A DNA stretch of 23,034 bases from Hallerella sp963660435 (GTDB lineage Bacteria > Fibrobacterota > Fibrobacteria > Fibrobacterales > Fibrobacteraceae), in the NCBI GenBank assembly GCA_963660435.1, contig CAVKYI010000033.1:1-23034 (forward strand), written 5' to 3'. Under the pieces are notes generated by a model. That model saw only the letters and a program-made list of their open reading frames with translations. It ran no database searches and was not told the origin of the DNA. Made by a program: the position numbers and the translations under genes. Within the stretch, counting starts at the first letter, position 1; every line of letters starts with the position of its first letter. This document shows positions 13,266 through 20,848 of this stretch, one piece after another.

Positions 13266-16200
13266 CTAAAATTCCAGCCTGGGGAGCGCCTTCACGATCT
13301 TCACGGTTTCGAGGCTCACGGTGACAATACGCAGGACCAGGTTGAAGATATAGGCGGGGTCACCGTGTTCCGCGGCCCAGTCGTTCGGGTCGTTCGCGAT
13401 GCCGCTCGCCTTGTCGGTCAAAACGGCGTAGCGTTCCATGAGCCATTCGATGGCGGACTTGCCGTTCACGACGTATTCGTAGGCTTCGGCGGGGATGTCC
13501 GCGATGGTGAGCTTTTCGTTATAGACGATGCGGCTCTTGTCGTCGATTCGCTTTGAGTTGCCGTTTCTGTCCTTGCCGGGCTTTTTCGCGAATCGCATCT
13601 GCGAGACGCGGTAAAGCGTTGACGGATCCTCGGCGCTGTAGGCGATGCGGGCGTCGGCGGCTTCGCCCTGGAACATGGGAAGGTCCGACATGCCGGCACT
13701 TGACGAAACGACGAAAGCCCGGTAAGGTTCCGCCTGTTCGTAATCCAGGTGAAGCTCGGCGAGCTTGCGGCCAGCCCGGCTAAAAGCCCAGAAGTCGCTA
13801 GCGGAAGCGACAAGCGGGATGCGCGGGAGCATCTTCTTGAGGTCGGCGGAAAAAGCGCTGCGGTAATCCGGGGAATGCAAGAAGCCATAGACGTAATAGA
13901 AGAGGTCCTGCTTCTCGATTTTCGGGTCGCGATACTGCGTGCGGGCTTTGGAAAGAATGTAGTCGGAAATTCCGTCCTTTTTCGCGAACCTTTCCCTTGA
14001 AGCGAACATGTCGTCCTCGCCGAGTTCCTCGTAGTAGTAGAGGGGGAAACATTGGGTCGTTGCGGTCAAATGCAAATCGGGAACGCAGTCAATTATTAAA
14101 GCTGAAAAATTTTTATCGCCAATACTTGTTGTACAGATAACAAAATTTTCCGAATTTTTGTCGGGAAAAAGATTCGGAATGCGATAACGTCTCTCTACAA
14201 GAGGAGCATACCAGAATAAGTTTTGCTTAAAAAACGGTCTGTAAAAGGCTGGACGAATTTCTGTTTCGTCAAAGTCGTAATTCCTTTTTCGTTTTAAGTT
14301 TTCCAGGACTGCACTGGTCCAACTTATCTTTTTGGTTGAATAATCAGGTTCCTTGATTTTTCCGGTTTCTATATCGTTCAAAGTTTTATCATAGAAGTCA
14401 ATGCTGTTTTTTCCGCATTCCTTCACTTTTTCAATGGACGAGCCATAACTCCAAGCGTCGCGTGCTGTCGCCAAGCCTCTTGAATTCGTCACGAACCAAC
14501 TTTTACTGGCGACGTCAAATTTCTTTTCCGGCTCGATCGGCGTCCACTTGCCAAAAGCCTCGTTCCGCTGGTTGATCCAGTCGCCGTGGGCGTTCGGGCG
14601 GATATCCGCCATCTCGAGGTGTGTGACGCTTTCCGCGTCCCGGATTATCGAGAGCTTCTCTTCGCGGGAAAGGTAGTCGCCGATGTCGTGGTACTTGATG
14701 ACCGCCCTGGAGGGTTCCCCGCTTTCGCGGAGACTAGCGAGAGGCTGCTTGACAAGAACCGTAATCGCTACCGGCGTTCTTGTTCCCTGCCCAAAAACAT
14801 TGTCTTTTTCTTTTCGACGAAGTTCTCCCTGGGTCCGCGCATTCCCCCGCAAGTTGAAAACGTAAATCTTGCTAAACTCCCGCTCGAGGCTCTTGCGGAA
14901 TCCGTCCATCGCGTTCGAATCGATCCAGCTGCCGTTCGTGATGAACCCGATAACGCCGCCGCACTTCGGGTCAATGCGGTCGGTCGCCCAGCGGAAAGCC
15001 TTGATGTAGCTGTCGTAGAGCGAGTTCTTGTTCGTCGCGGAACTTCCCTGCGCGTAGCACTCGTCAACGCGGGCTTCCAAGTCGGGATACTTCTGGTTCT
15101 GCGCGTTGTCGTTTGCGGACTTCTGCCCCACGGAATAGGGCGGGTTCCCGATCACCACCTGGATAGGCGTGCGCTTCTCTTCGCGGGCGCGCGGACCGTT
15201 CACCGGAAAAACGTCCTCGCCAAAATCCTCCTGGGTCGCCCGCTCCGAAAGCTGGAAGCTGTCCGTGAGGCAAATCCCTTCGAACGGCGTAAATTCCGCA
15301 GAACCGCTCGCGTCGTGGTAGGCGTTCTCGATGTTCACGCTCGCAATGTAGTAAGCGAGCAGCACTATCTCGTTCGCCTTGAGTTCCTTCCGGTATTTGC
15401 GCTCAAGGTCCTTCCTTTGAATCAGCCCGCTCTGGATAAGCCGCGTGATGAACGTTCCCGTCCCCGTGAACGGGTCGATGATGTTCACGTTCTCGTCGGA
15501 GAGGCTCTTCCCGAATTCCATCCGCAAGACGTCGTTTACGCTGCGGATGATAAAATCGACGCATTCCACGGGCGTATAGACGATGCCCAATTTTTCGACC
15601 GTTTTCGGGAGCGCGCTTTTAAAGAACTTGTCGTAAAGCTCGATGATAATTTTCTGCTTGCCCTCGGCGCTTTCGACGCCTTCCGCGCGGAGCTTCACGC
15701 TGTTCATGAACTTTTCGAGGCTCCGCTTGTCGCAATCCTCCGTCACGTTCTCGACGACATCGATGATGCGCTGGAGCGCCCGCGAAACGGGATTCTTTCC
15801 GGCGAAGTCGTAGCCGTCAAAAAGGGCTTCGAAAACGGGCCGCGTGATCAGGTGCTGCGAGAGCATCTCGATCGCGGATTCCTCGTTTACTCCCGGATTC
15901 AGATTCTTCTTGAGCGCCGAAAGGAACCGCTCGAATTCCTTTCTCGACCGGGCGTCGGTCCTTAAAAGCTCCCGGATACGGTCCTCGTGGCGGTGCGCAA
16001 TGTCGGCGACATCCTTCGCCCAGTCTTCCCAGTAGCGGCGACTCCCGACCTTCTCCACCATCTTCGCGTAGATCGCCCCCTGGAGTTCCTGGAATTTCAG
16101 CTCCATCTGCTCCTCGAGCTTTCGGGACTTTTCGCCTGCGCCCGGATCGATAGTCTCGATATCTACTGCCGGAAGCCCGCTCGAAACGCCGATGCGTCCG

Positions 16201-18236
16201 CCGGTCAGGCTCTTTCCGCGTTCGCGCTTCCCGAACTGGATCTTGTTCACCATCGCGTTGAAGCGGTCGTCGTGCGCCCGGAGCGCGTTCAGGATTTTCC
16301 AGACGACCTTGAAGCGTTCGTTGTTGTCGAGCGCCTCTTCCGCCTTTTCGCCCGAAGGGACCAGCACCGGGATGATGATATAGCCGTATTTTTTGCCGGG
16401 AGAGGCGCGCATCACGCGTCCGACGCTCTGCACCACATCGACTTCGGAATCCCGCGCCGAAAGGAACAGCACCGCGTCGAGGCTCGGAACATCCACGCCT
16501 TCGGAGAGGCAGCGGACATTGCTCACGATGCGGCAGTCGCCGTCCTCGATTTCGCCTTTCAGCCAGGCGAGCCGCCTGTCACGCTCGGACGCCCCCATGC
16601 TCCCGTCGATATGCATCGCGGACACCCGGACAGATTCTTTTTGCACTTCAGGTTTTAAGGAATCGTAATACGAACTTTTCAGCTCGTTGATAAGATCGAC
16701 GATTTCCTTCGACACCTTGATGTTCTGCGAAAAGGCGACGGCCCGCTTCATCGGGCTTGGGTCCGTTTCCTTCAGCTGGTGGTCATCGACAAGGGTTATC
16801 TTCGACAGCGCGTTAAAGCAGCCGATGAGTTTCGCTTCGTCGTCCGAGAGCATTTCGCCGCTATCCGTCGCGAGGGAACGCTGCAAGCTTTCGTTCATCG
16901 CCATCGGATCGATTGTGAGCACGAGCACCTTGTAGTCGGAGAGGAGCTGCCTTTCCACCGCCTCGCCAAAACCGATGCGGTACATTTCCTCGCCGTATTT
17001 GGAAACGTCGTCCATGGAGCAGATTTCGACGCTGTTCTCTTCCGCCTTTTTCTTGCTCGCTTCGCTGTAAAGGCGCGGCGTCGCCGTCATGTAGAGTCGC
17101 TTTTTCGCCCGGATAAAACCGTCGTCGTGAACCTTCACGAAATTCGATTCGTCCTTTCCCGCAAGCGTCGCGCCCGTCGTGCGGTGCGCCTCGTCGCAGA
17201 CGATCAAATCGAAGACAAGATTTTCGAGCTTTTTCTGCGCACGGGAAACCACGTCGATGGACTGGTAGGTGCAAAAGACGACCGTCATCCCTTCGTCCTT
17301 TCGAAGACGGGCATGCTCGAGCTGCTTCACGACCGTCCGATCGTCCGTCGAAGCGGGTAGCGCAAGTTCCGTGACGCTGTAGCCGTCGCCGTCATCGTCG
17401 CCCTTCCTGGCGGACTTCGAAACCCCGGAATCCGAGCAGATGCAGATGGGCCTTATCGGCTTACAGGCATCCGCGGTCCATTCCCGGAGCGTCTGGCCCA
17501 AAAGCGCGATAGAGGGAACGAGGAACAGAACCGTTCCGCTTGCGTTTGTCTCGTTTTCCGCGATGCGGAGCGACGTGTAGGTCTTGCCCGTTCCGCAGGC
17601 CATGATGAGCTTTCCACGGCTGTGGGAGGCGTCCGAAAAATACGCGTGGACCTTTTCGATCGCTTCCTTCTGGTGGTCGCGCGGAGACTTCTTTTTCGAC
17701 TGCGCGTTTTCTCCGCTAGAACCCTTGTCGAGCTTTTCCCAATCGACGCTCGCGCTTTCGAGTTCGAGAAGCCCCACGCGGTGGAATTCCGGGTCCTGGT
17801 TTTCGAGGGAATGCAACGCTTCGCGGTTGAAGCCGCCCTCCGTCGTATCGAGCCACAGGCGGTAGGCGAAGCGAACCTTTTTCCCATCCCTGTCCCGGAA
17901 CGTCTTGCCCGAAGTGGAAAGGAAAGTATCGACCGCGGGCTTGTCGATTTTCGCGTCCGCCCGGTAGCACTTGCACTGGATAGCCCAGAAGTTTCCCCCG
18001 AAAGTTTCCGCGACGAGGTCTATCCCCACGTCCTTTCCGCCAAATTCATCCTTCGCGAAGAAGTCGTTCCACAGCCAAACGTTTGCAAGCGTCGAAGCAT
18101 AGACCGGATCGGTCTTCAGATAGCGGAGCATCAGAAGTTCGAACCTATTTCCCTTGTCGCGTTCCGAAAGCGCCTCCTCGCGATACCGGTCGAGAATCCG
18201 GACAAACGGGGAACGAACATCATGATACTGCGGCAT
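13266..18236 (-). CDS. Type ISP single-polypeptide restriction-modification enzyme
   Basis: A 1656-residue defence enzyme that should both methylate host DNA and cut unmodified DNA after ATP-driven translocation, as LlaGI and LlaBIII do. Domains in order: an Mrr-like nuclease (D73 with Q87-C-K89); a superfamily 2 helicase with Walker A ACGTGKT (213-219), DEAH (348-351), TAT (384-386) and QxxGRxxR (603-610); a helical coupler; an N6-adenine methyltransferase with motif I DPFTGTGTF (921-929) and motif IV NPPY (1031-1034); and a C-terminal target-recognition domain. The length fits the family. The ATG at 18236 is preferred over a TTG 15 bases earlier because AAGGAG lies about five bases before it. 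The region coding residues about 1255-1385 is much richer in A/T than the rest. No separate specificity subunit or methylase gene is nearby. Confidence 0.92.
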   Translation of the reverse strand: MPQYHDVRSPFVRILDRYREEALSERDKGNRFELLMLRYLKTDPVYASTLANVWLWNDFFAKDEFGGKDVGIDLVAETFGGNFWAIQCKCYRADAKIDKPAVDTFLSTSGKTFRDRDGKKVRFAYRLWLDTTEGGFNREALHSLENQDPEFHRVGLLELESASVDWEKLDKGSSGENAQSKKKSPRDHQKEAIEKVHAYFSDASHSRGKLIMACGTGKTYTSLRIAENETNASGTVLFLVPSIALLGQTLREWTADACKPIRPICICSDSGVSKSARKGDDDGDGYSVTELALPASTDDRTVVKQLEHARLRKDEGMTVVFCTYQSIDVVSRAQKKLENLVFDLIVCDEAHRTTGATLAGKDESNFVKVHDDGFIRAKKRLYMTATPRLYSEASKKKAEENSVEICSMDDVSKYGEEMYRIGFGEAVERQLLSDYKVLVLTIDPMAMNESLQRSLATDSGEMLSDDEAKLIGCFNALSKITLVDDHQLKETDPSPMKRAVAFSQNIKVSKEIVDLINELKSSYYDSLKPEVQKESVRVSAMHIDGSMGASERDRRLAWLKGEIEDGDCRIVSNVRCLSEGVDVPSLDAVLFLSARDSEVDVVQSVGRVMRASPGKKYGYIIIPVLVPSGEKAEEALDNNERFKVVWKILNALRAHDDRFNAMVNKIQFGKRERGKSLTGGRIGVSSGLPAVDIETIDPGAGEKSRKLEEQMELKFQELQGAIYAKMVEKVGSRRYWEDWAKDVADIAHRHEDRIRELLRTDARSRKEFERFLSALKKNLNPGVNEESAIEMLSQHLITRPVFEALFDGYDFAGKNPVSRALQRIIDVVENVTEDCDKRSLEKFMNSVKLRAEGVESAEGKQKIIIELYDKFFKSALPKTVEKLGIVYTPVECVDFIIRSVNDVLRMEFGKSLSDENVNIIDPFTGTGTFITRLIQSGLIQRKDLERKYRKELKANEIVLLAYYIASVNIENAYHDASGSAEFTPFEGICLTDSFQLSERATQEDFGEDVFPVNGPRAREEKRTPIQVVIGNPPYSVGQKSANDNAQNQKYPDLEARVDECYAQGSSATNKNSLYDSYIKAFRWATDRIDPKCGGVIGFITNGSWIDSNAMDGFRKSLEREFSKIYVFNLRGNARTQGELRRKEKDNVFGQGTRTPVAITVLVKQPLASLRESGEPSRAVIKYHDIGDYLSREEKLSIIRDAESVTHLEMADIRPNAHGDWINQRNEAFGKWTPIEPEKKFDVASKSWFVTNSRGLATARDAWSYGSSIEKVKECGKNSIDFYDKTLNDIETGKIKEPDYSTKKISWTSAVLENLKRKRNYDFDETEIRPAFYRPFFKQNLFWYAPLVERRYRIPNLFPDKNSENFVICTTSIGDKNFSALIIDCVPDLHLTATTQCFPLYYYEELGEDDMFASRERFAKKDGISDYILSKARTQYRDPKIEKQDLFYYVYGFLHSPDYRSAFSADLKKMLPRIPLVASASDFWAFSRAGRKLAELHLDYEQAEPYRAFVVSSSAGMSDLPMFQGEAADARIAYSAEDPSTLYRVSQMRFAKKPGKDRNGNSKRIDDKSRIVYNEKLTIADIPAEAYEYVVNGKSAIEWLMERYAVLTDKASGIANDPNDWAAEHGDPAYIFNLVLRIVTVSLETVKIVKALPRLEF

Positions 18237-18269
18237 AGCGACTCCTTGCAAGAGAACAACTCGGACAGA

Positions 18270-18298
18270 AATATAGATTCAAAGCCAATCCCTGTCCA
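18270..18298 (-). promoter_or_regulatory. Promoter of the restriction-modification gene
   Basis: On the minus strand TGGACA (18298-18293) and TATATT (18275-18270) are separated by 17 bp. Transcription would begin near 18263, leaving a leader of about 27 nt that includes the AAGGAG ribosome site (18247-18242). Confidence 0.65.
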
Positions 18299-18318
18299 TT
18301 TTTGTAATTTTGAAAATC

Positions 18319-19155
18319 ATGTTCGAATCCATCCTCTTGGGCCTTCTCCAGGGTCTCGCCGAATTTCTCCCCGTCTCCAGTTCCGGTCATCTCGTCATCG
18401 GAAAGTCTCTGCTCGGTCTCCACGAAGCGGGCATGTTCTTCGACATCATGCTCCACGCGGGGACGCTGCTTTCCATCTTCGTCATCTTCCGGAAAAAAAT
18501 CTGGAACATCCTCAAGGGATGCGCGCTCCGCGACAAGGACCAGCTCCGGGAAGCGGGCTACATCGTCCTCGCGTCGATTCCGACAGCCATCATCGGTCTA
18601 GGTTTCAAGGACCAAATCGAATCGCTCTTCGAAAGTCCGCGGTTCGTCTGCGGCGCGCTCCTCTTCACGGGAACGCTCCTGTTCGCTTCCAAATGGGCAA
18701 GGACCGGCGCGAACCATCCGGAAGAACCCGGCAAGGCGATGAACTGGTGGCGCGCGCTCGCCACGGGAACGGTGCAGGGCATCGCCTGCATCCCGGGCAT
18801 CAGCCGCAGCGGTTCCACTATATCCGCCATGCTCTTCATGGGAACGAACCGCAAGTACGCCGGCGAATTTTCCTTCCTCATGAGCATCCCGGCCGTCGGC
18901 GGAGCCGCTCTTCTAGACCTCGTCAAATGGGTAAAGTGCCAAACCTTCAACCCGCTCGAAAAGCCCGAAATGCTCAAGAGATGCGCGGAAAGCGGATCGT
19001 TCTCCCCGGAGCTTCTCGCGGGAATGATCGTCGCGTTCGTCTCGGGAATCTTCGCGCTCAAGTGGCTCATGAACTTTGTCCAGAAGGGAAAGTTCCACTA
19101 CTTCTCCTATTACCTGTGGGCAGCGGGAATTTTAGGGCTCGTGTTTATTCGGTAG
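18319..19155 (+). CDS. uppP: Undecaprenyl-diphosphate phosphatase
   Basis: Inner-membrane enzyme that dephosphorylates undecaprenyl diphosphate to recycle the lipid carrier for peptidoglycan and other wall polymers. The 278-residue product is strongly hydrophobic with about eight predicted membrane segments. The two family signatures are intact: QGLAEFLPVSSSGHL (Q11 to H24, the ExxxE-like motif) and PGISRSGST (159-167). The ATG at 18319 was chosen over a TTG at 18310 since the protein aligns from MFESILLGLLQG. No Shine-Dalgarno is visible, and TAATTT lies eight bases upstream, so a very short leader is possible. It is divergent from the restriction gene over an 82-bp gap. Confidence 0.94.
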   Translation: MFESILLGLLQGLAEFLPVSSSGHLVIGKSLLGLHEAGMFFDIMLHAGTLLSIFVIFRKKIWNILKGCALRDKDQLREAGYIVLASIPTAIIGLGFKDQIESLFESPRFVCGALLFTGTLLFASKWARTGANHPEEPGKAMNWWRALATGTVQGIACIPGISRSGSTISAMLFMGTNRKYAGEFSFLMSIPAVGGAALLDLVKWVKCQTFNPLEKPEMLKRCAESGSFSPELLAGMIVAFVSGIFALKWLMNFVQKGKFHYFSYYLWAAGILGLVFIR

Positions 19156-19201
19156 GCAAAGATCGGCATTCCAAACGGCGGGATTTTTTCGCCCCTTTTT
19201 G

Positions 19202-19285
19202 AAAACTTTAGATTTTCAGACGCCAAAACTTTGGATTTTATCTATATTAGACTTTATATTTCTAGAGCATAAATCTTTAGATTTC
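19202..19285 (+). repeat. Four-copy direct repeat with 23-bp period (possible operator array)
   Basis: Copies begin at 19202, 19225, 19248 and 19271, exactly 23 bp apart, around the core ACTTTAGATTT. Copy 1 is AAAACTTTAGATTTT, copy 2 AAAACTTTGGATTTT, copy 3 TAGACTTTATATTTC and copy 4 AAATCTTTAGATTTC. Copy 4 is a palindrome (AAATC-TTTA-GATTT). The 8-bp segments between cores are unrelated. The array spans the proposed promoter of the ATPase gene. Between 19156 and 19201 there is only a weak GGCG/CGCC hairpin with a T run, a possible uppP terminator. Confidence 0.75.
19231..19260 (+). promoter_or_regulatory. Possible promoter of the AAA ATPase gene
   Basis: TTGGAT (19231-19236) and TATATT (19255-19260) with an 18-bp spacer, lying inside the 23-bp repeat array so that a protein bound to the array would block or bend it. 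Confidence 0.45.
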
Positions 19286-19301
19286 CAAGTCGAGGTTCCC
19301 G

Positions 19302-20471
19302 TTGTCCATAGAACGAATTGCCAAGAAAGCGCTTCTCCGTCTTGCGGGACAGTTTCCCATCATCGGAATCGTAGGACCGAGGCAGACGGGAAAATCTACC
19401 CTAGCCAAGACAACCTTTCCCGAAAAAAGGTACATCTCTTTTGACGACAAGTCGATGCGCGAAATGGCTTCCGCAAATCCAAAAGATTTCTTGCAGGCTT
19501 TCCCTGCCGGTGCCGTTTTTGACGAAGCGCAAAAAGTTCCCGAAATTTTCGATGCGGTCAAGCTTGCCGTAGATAACGGAGCCTTTACTCCCGGAAAGTT
19601 TGTCCTGACAGGTTCAAACCAGTTCAAGCTCAAGGAAAACATGAGCGATTCCCTTGCCGGACGCGCCGGATTTGTCAAGCTGCTCCCCTTTTCGAACGAA
19701 GAGCTTGCATCCGCAAACGCCTTGTCGAGCAATCCGTACGAAACAATTTTTAAGGGCTGCTACCCGCCACTTTATGACAAGGAAAAGAAGTTTCTGCTTG
19801 ACGATTGGTTCGACAACTACATCGACACCTATCTTGATCTGGACGTCCGATATCAAATCAACATCAGCAATTTGCCGACTTTCAAAAAATTTGTCCGTAT
19901 CTGCGCACTCCATTCGGGACAGCTGCTTTCCATGGAAAGCATCGCGAAGAATCTGGGAATTTCCGCTCCTACCGTAAAACAATGGCTTTCCGTCTTGGAG
20001 TCTTCCTTTCTGATTCACTTTCTGCAGCCCGATACAGACAACCTCGGACGTTCCCTGGTCAAAACGCCCAAGCTATACTTTACCGATACAGGATTGCTCT
20101 GTCATCTTTTGGGAATCGATTCGCCCGAAGAGCTCATCTTGAGCAAATACAGAGGCGCCGTCGTGGAAACTTTCGCCATCTCGGAACTGACAAAGAAACG
20201 CACCAATCAAGGCAAAAGCCCGAACCTCGCGTTTTACCGAGATTCGAGCGGCCTTGAAATGGATATCGTCGCCGACTGGAAGCATTCCTTTTCCGTCGAA
20301 GTCAAAAGTTCGATCGAAGCGGAACACAAGCTGTCCGCCGGAGCAAGAAAATACCTCGCTTTACGTGGTGACGCGAATTTCAAGAGCAAGGTCTTTTATC
20401 TCGGAGACTTGACATGCGAAATCAACGGCATCCAGTATGTCGGCTGGAAGGACTGGGGAAAGGGGGAATAA
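19302..20471 (+). CDS. AAA ATPase with DUF4143 domain
   Basis: A 389-residue protein of the common bacterial AAA_14/DUF4143 family. The Walker A loop is GPRQTGKST (25-33) and Walker B is AVFDEAQKV near residue 70. A winged-helix-like middle part (SMESIAKNLGISAPTVKQWLSVLE) resembles a DNA-binding segment, and the C-terminal DUF4143 part contains LEMDIVADW...VEVKSS, which looks like a PD-(D/E)XK nuclease fold. The function of these proteins is not established; they are often multi-copy and horizontally moved. I take the TTG at 19302 as the start (GAGG nine bases before) because the family aligns from there and no earlier ATG is in frame. Its base composition is more A/T-rich than that of uppP or htpG, hinting at acquisition. 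Confidence 0.88.
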   Translation: MSIERIAKKALLRLAGQFPIIGIVGPRQTGKSTLAKTTFPEKRYISFDDKSMREMASANPKDFLQAFPAGAVFDEAQKVPEIFDAVKLAVDNGAFTPGKFVLTGSNQFKLKENMSDSLAGRAGFVKLLPFSNEELASANALSSNPYETIFKGCYPPLYDKEKKFLLDDWFDNYIDTYLDLDVRYQINISNLPTFKKFVRICALHSGQLLSMESIAKNLGISAPTVKQWLSVLESSFLIHFLQPDTDNLGRSLVKTPKLYFTDTGLLCHLLGIDSPEELILSKYRGAVVETFAISELTKKRTNQGKSPNLAFYRDSSGLEMDIVADWKHSFSVEVKSSIEAEHKLSAGARKYLALRGDANFKSKVFYLGDLTCEINGIQYVGWKDWGKGE

Positions 20472-20511
20472 CGGGAGAAAGCCAAGAGGATATGGGAGCG
20501 CATTCGATTTC

Positions 20512-20536
20512 AAAGCCGTCCTTTTGGACGGTTTTT
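20512..20536 (+). terminator. Terminator of the AAA ATPase gene
   Basis: CCGTCC (20516-20521) and GGACGG (20526-20531) form a 6-bp stem, extendable by flanking A/T pairs, with a TTTT loop and a TTTTT tail. Confidence 0.8.
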
Positions 20537-20590
20537 ATCGACTATAAGCGATAAAAAGTGAATGTTTTTATCGGGAATGGACGATAAAAA
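20532..20590. promoter_or_regulatory. Twin identical palindromes (possible activator or repressor sites)
   Basis: TTTTTATCG-N8-CGATAAAAA occurs twice, at 20532-20557 and 20565-20590. Both have the same 9-bp arms and an 8-nt centre of different sequence (ACTATAAG, GGAATGGA). The centres are 33 bp apart, about three helical turns. The first shares its T tract with the upstream terminator. Relative to the sigma-54-like element downstream they sit where an enhancer-binding protein would bind. Confidence 0.6.
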
Positions 20591-20692
20591 TCTCTTGATT
20601 GAATTCCAACATTCATGGCGACATTTCACATTTTCAAAGTAGAAAAAAAACGTTGTCAATAGTTTTTGAAAATTTCCGGCATTTTCCACATC

Positions 20693-20709
20693 TTGGCACA
20701 AATTTTGCT
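20693..20709 (+). promoter_or_regulatory. Sigma-54-type -24/-12 element before htpG
   Basis: TTGGCACAAATTTTGCT has the invariant GG (20695-20696) and GC (20707-20708) separated by exactly 10 bases. It matches the TGGCAC-N5-TTGC consensus at every position of both blocks. Transcription would start near 20720, about 130 nt before the htpG start. Confidence 0.6.
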
Positions 20710-20796
20710 GAATTACGGGTGAAATTCGGAGCCTTTTCGCCTAGCGGGCTTTCGACCACGATTGTCGAGCAGCACAAAGGCTCAGGTTCCACTTTT

Positions 20797-20836
20797 TGAA
20801 ACAGGAGACTGTTTCATTTTGAAACGTTTTTCAAAA
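20797..20836 (+). promoter_or_regulatory. Two abutting 20-nt hairpins in the htpG leader
   Basis: TGAAACAG-GAGA-CTGTTTCA (20797-20816) is followed without a gap by TTTTGAAA-CGTT-TTTCAAAA (20817-20836). Each has a perfect 8-bp stem and a 4-nt loop. The ribosome binding site GGAG begins at 20839, two bases later. The layout suggests control of translation or an operator close to the start. It does not match the CIRCE element. Confidence 0.6.
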
Positions 20837-20848
20837 CTGGAGATAAAA

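Noticed and set aside
14586..15965. 459-residue open frame on the + strand inside the restriction gene
   Set aside because: It is antisense to conserved helicase-coupler and methyltransferase sequence, has no recognisable domains and arises from codon bias in GC-rich DNA. The minus-strand frame carries all motifs.
13266..18236. Classical multi-subunit type I or type III system
   Set aside because: Nuclease, helicase, methylase and recognition parts are in one chain, and no hsdS, hsdM or mod gene is adjacent.
19202..19285. CRISPR-like array from the 23-bp period
   Set aside because: Cores of about 15 bp with 8-bp gaps, degenerate copies and a position over a promoter fit protein-binding sites, not CRISPR.
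20599..20799. 66-residue frame between the ATPase gene and htpG
   Set aside because: It runs across the sigma-54-like element and part of the leader hairpin, has no ribosome site and has no recognisable composition.
20797..20836. CIRCE (HrcA operator) before htpG
   Set aside because: The CIRCE consensus TTAGCACTC-N9-GAGTGCTAA is absent; the hairpins have different arms and 4-nt loops.
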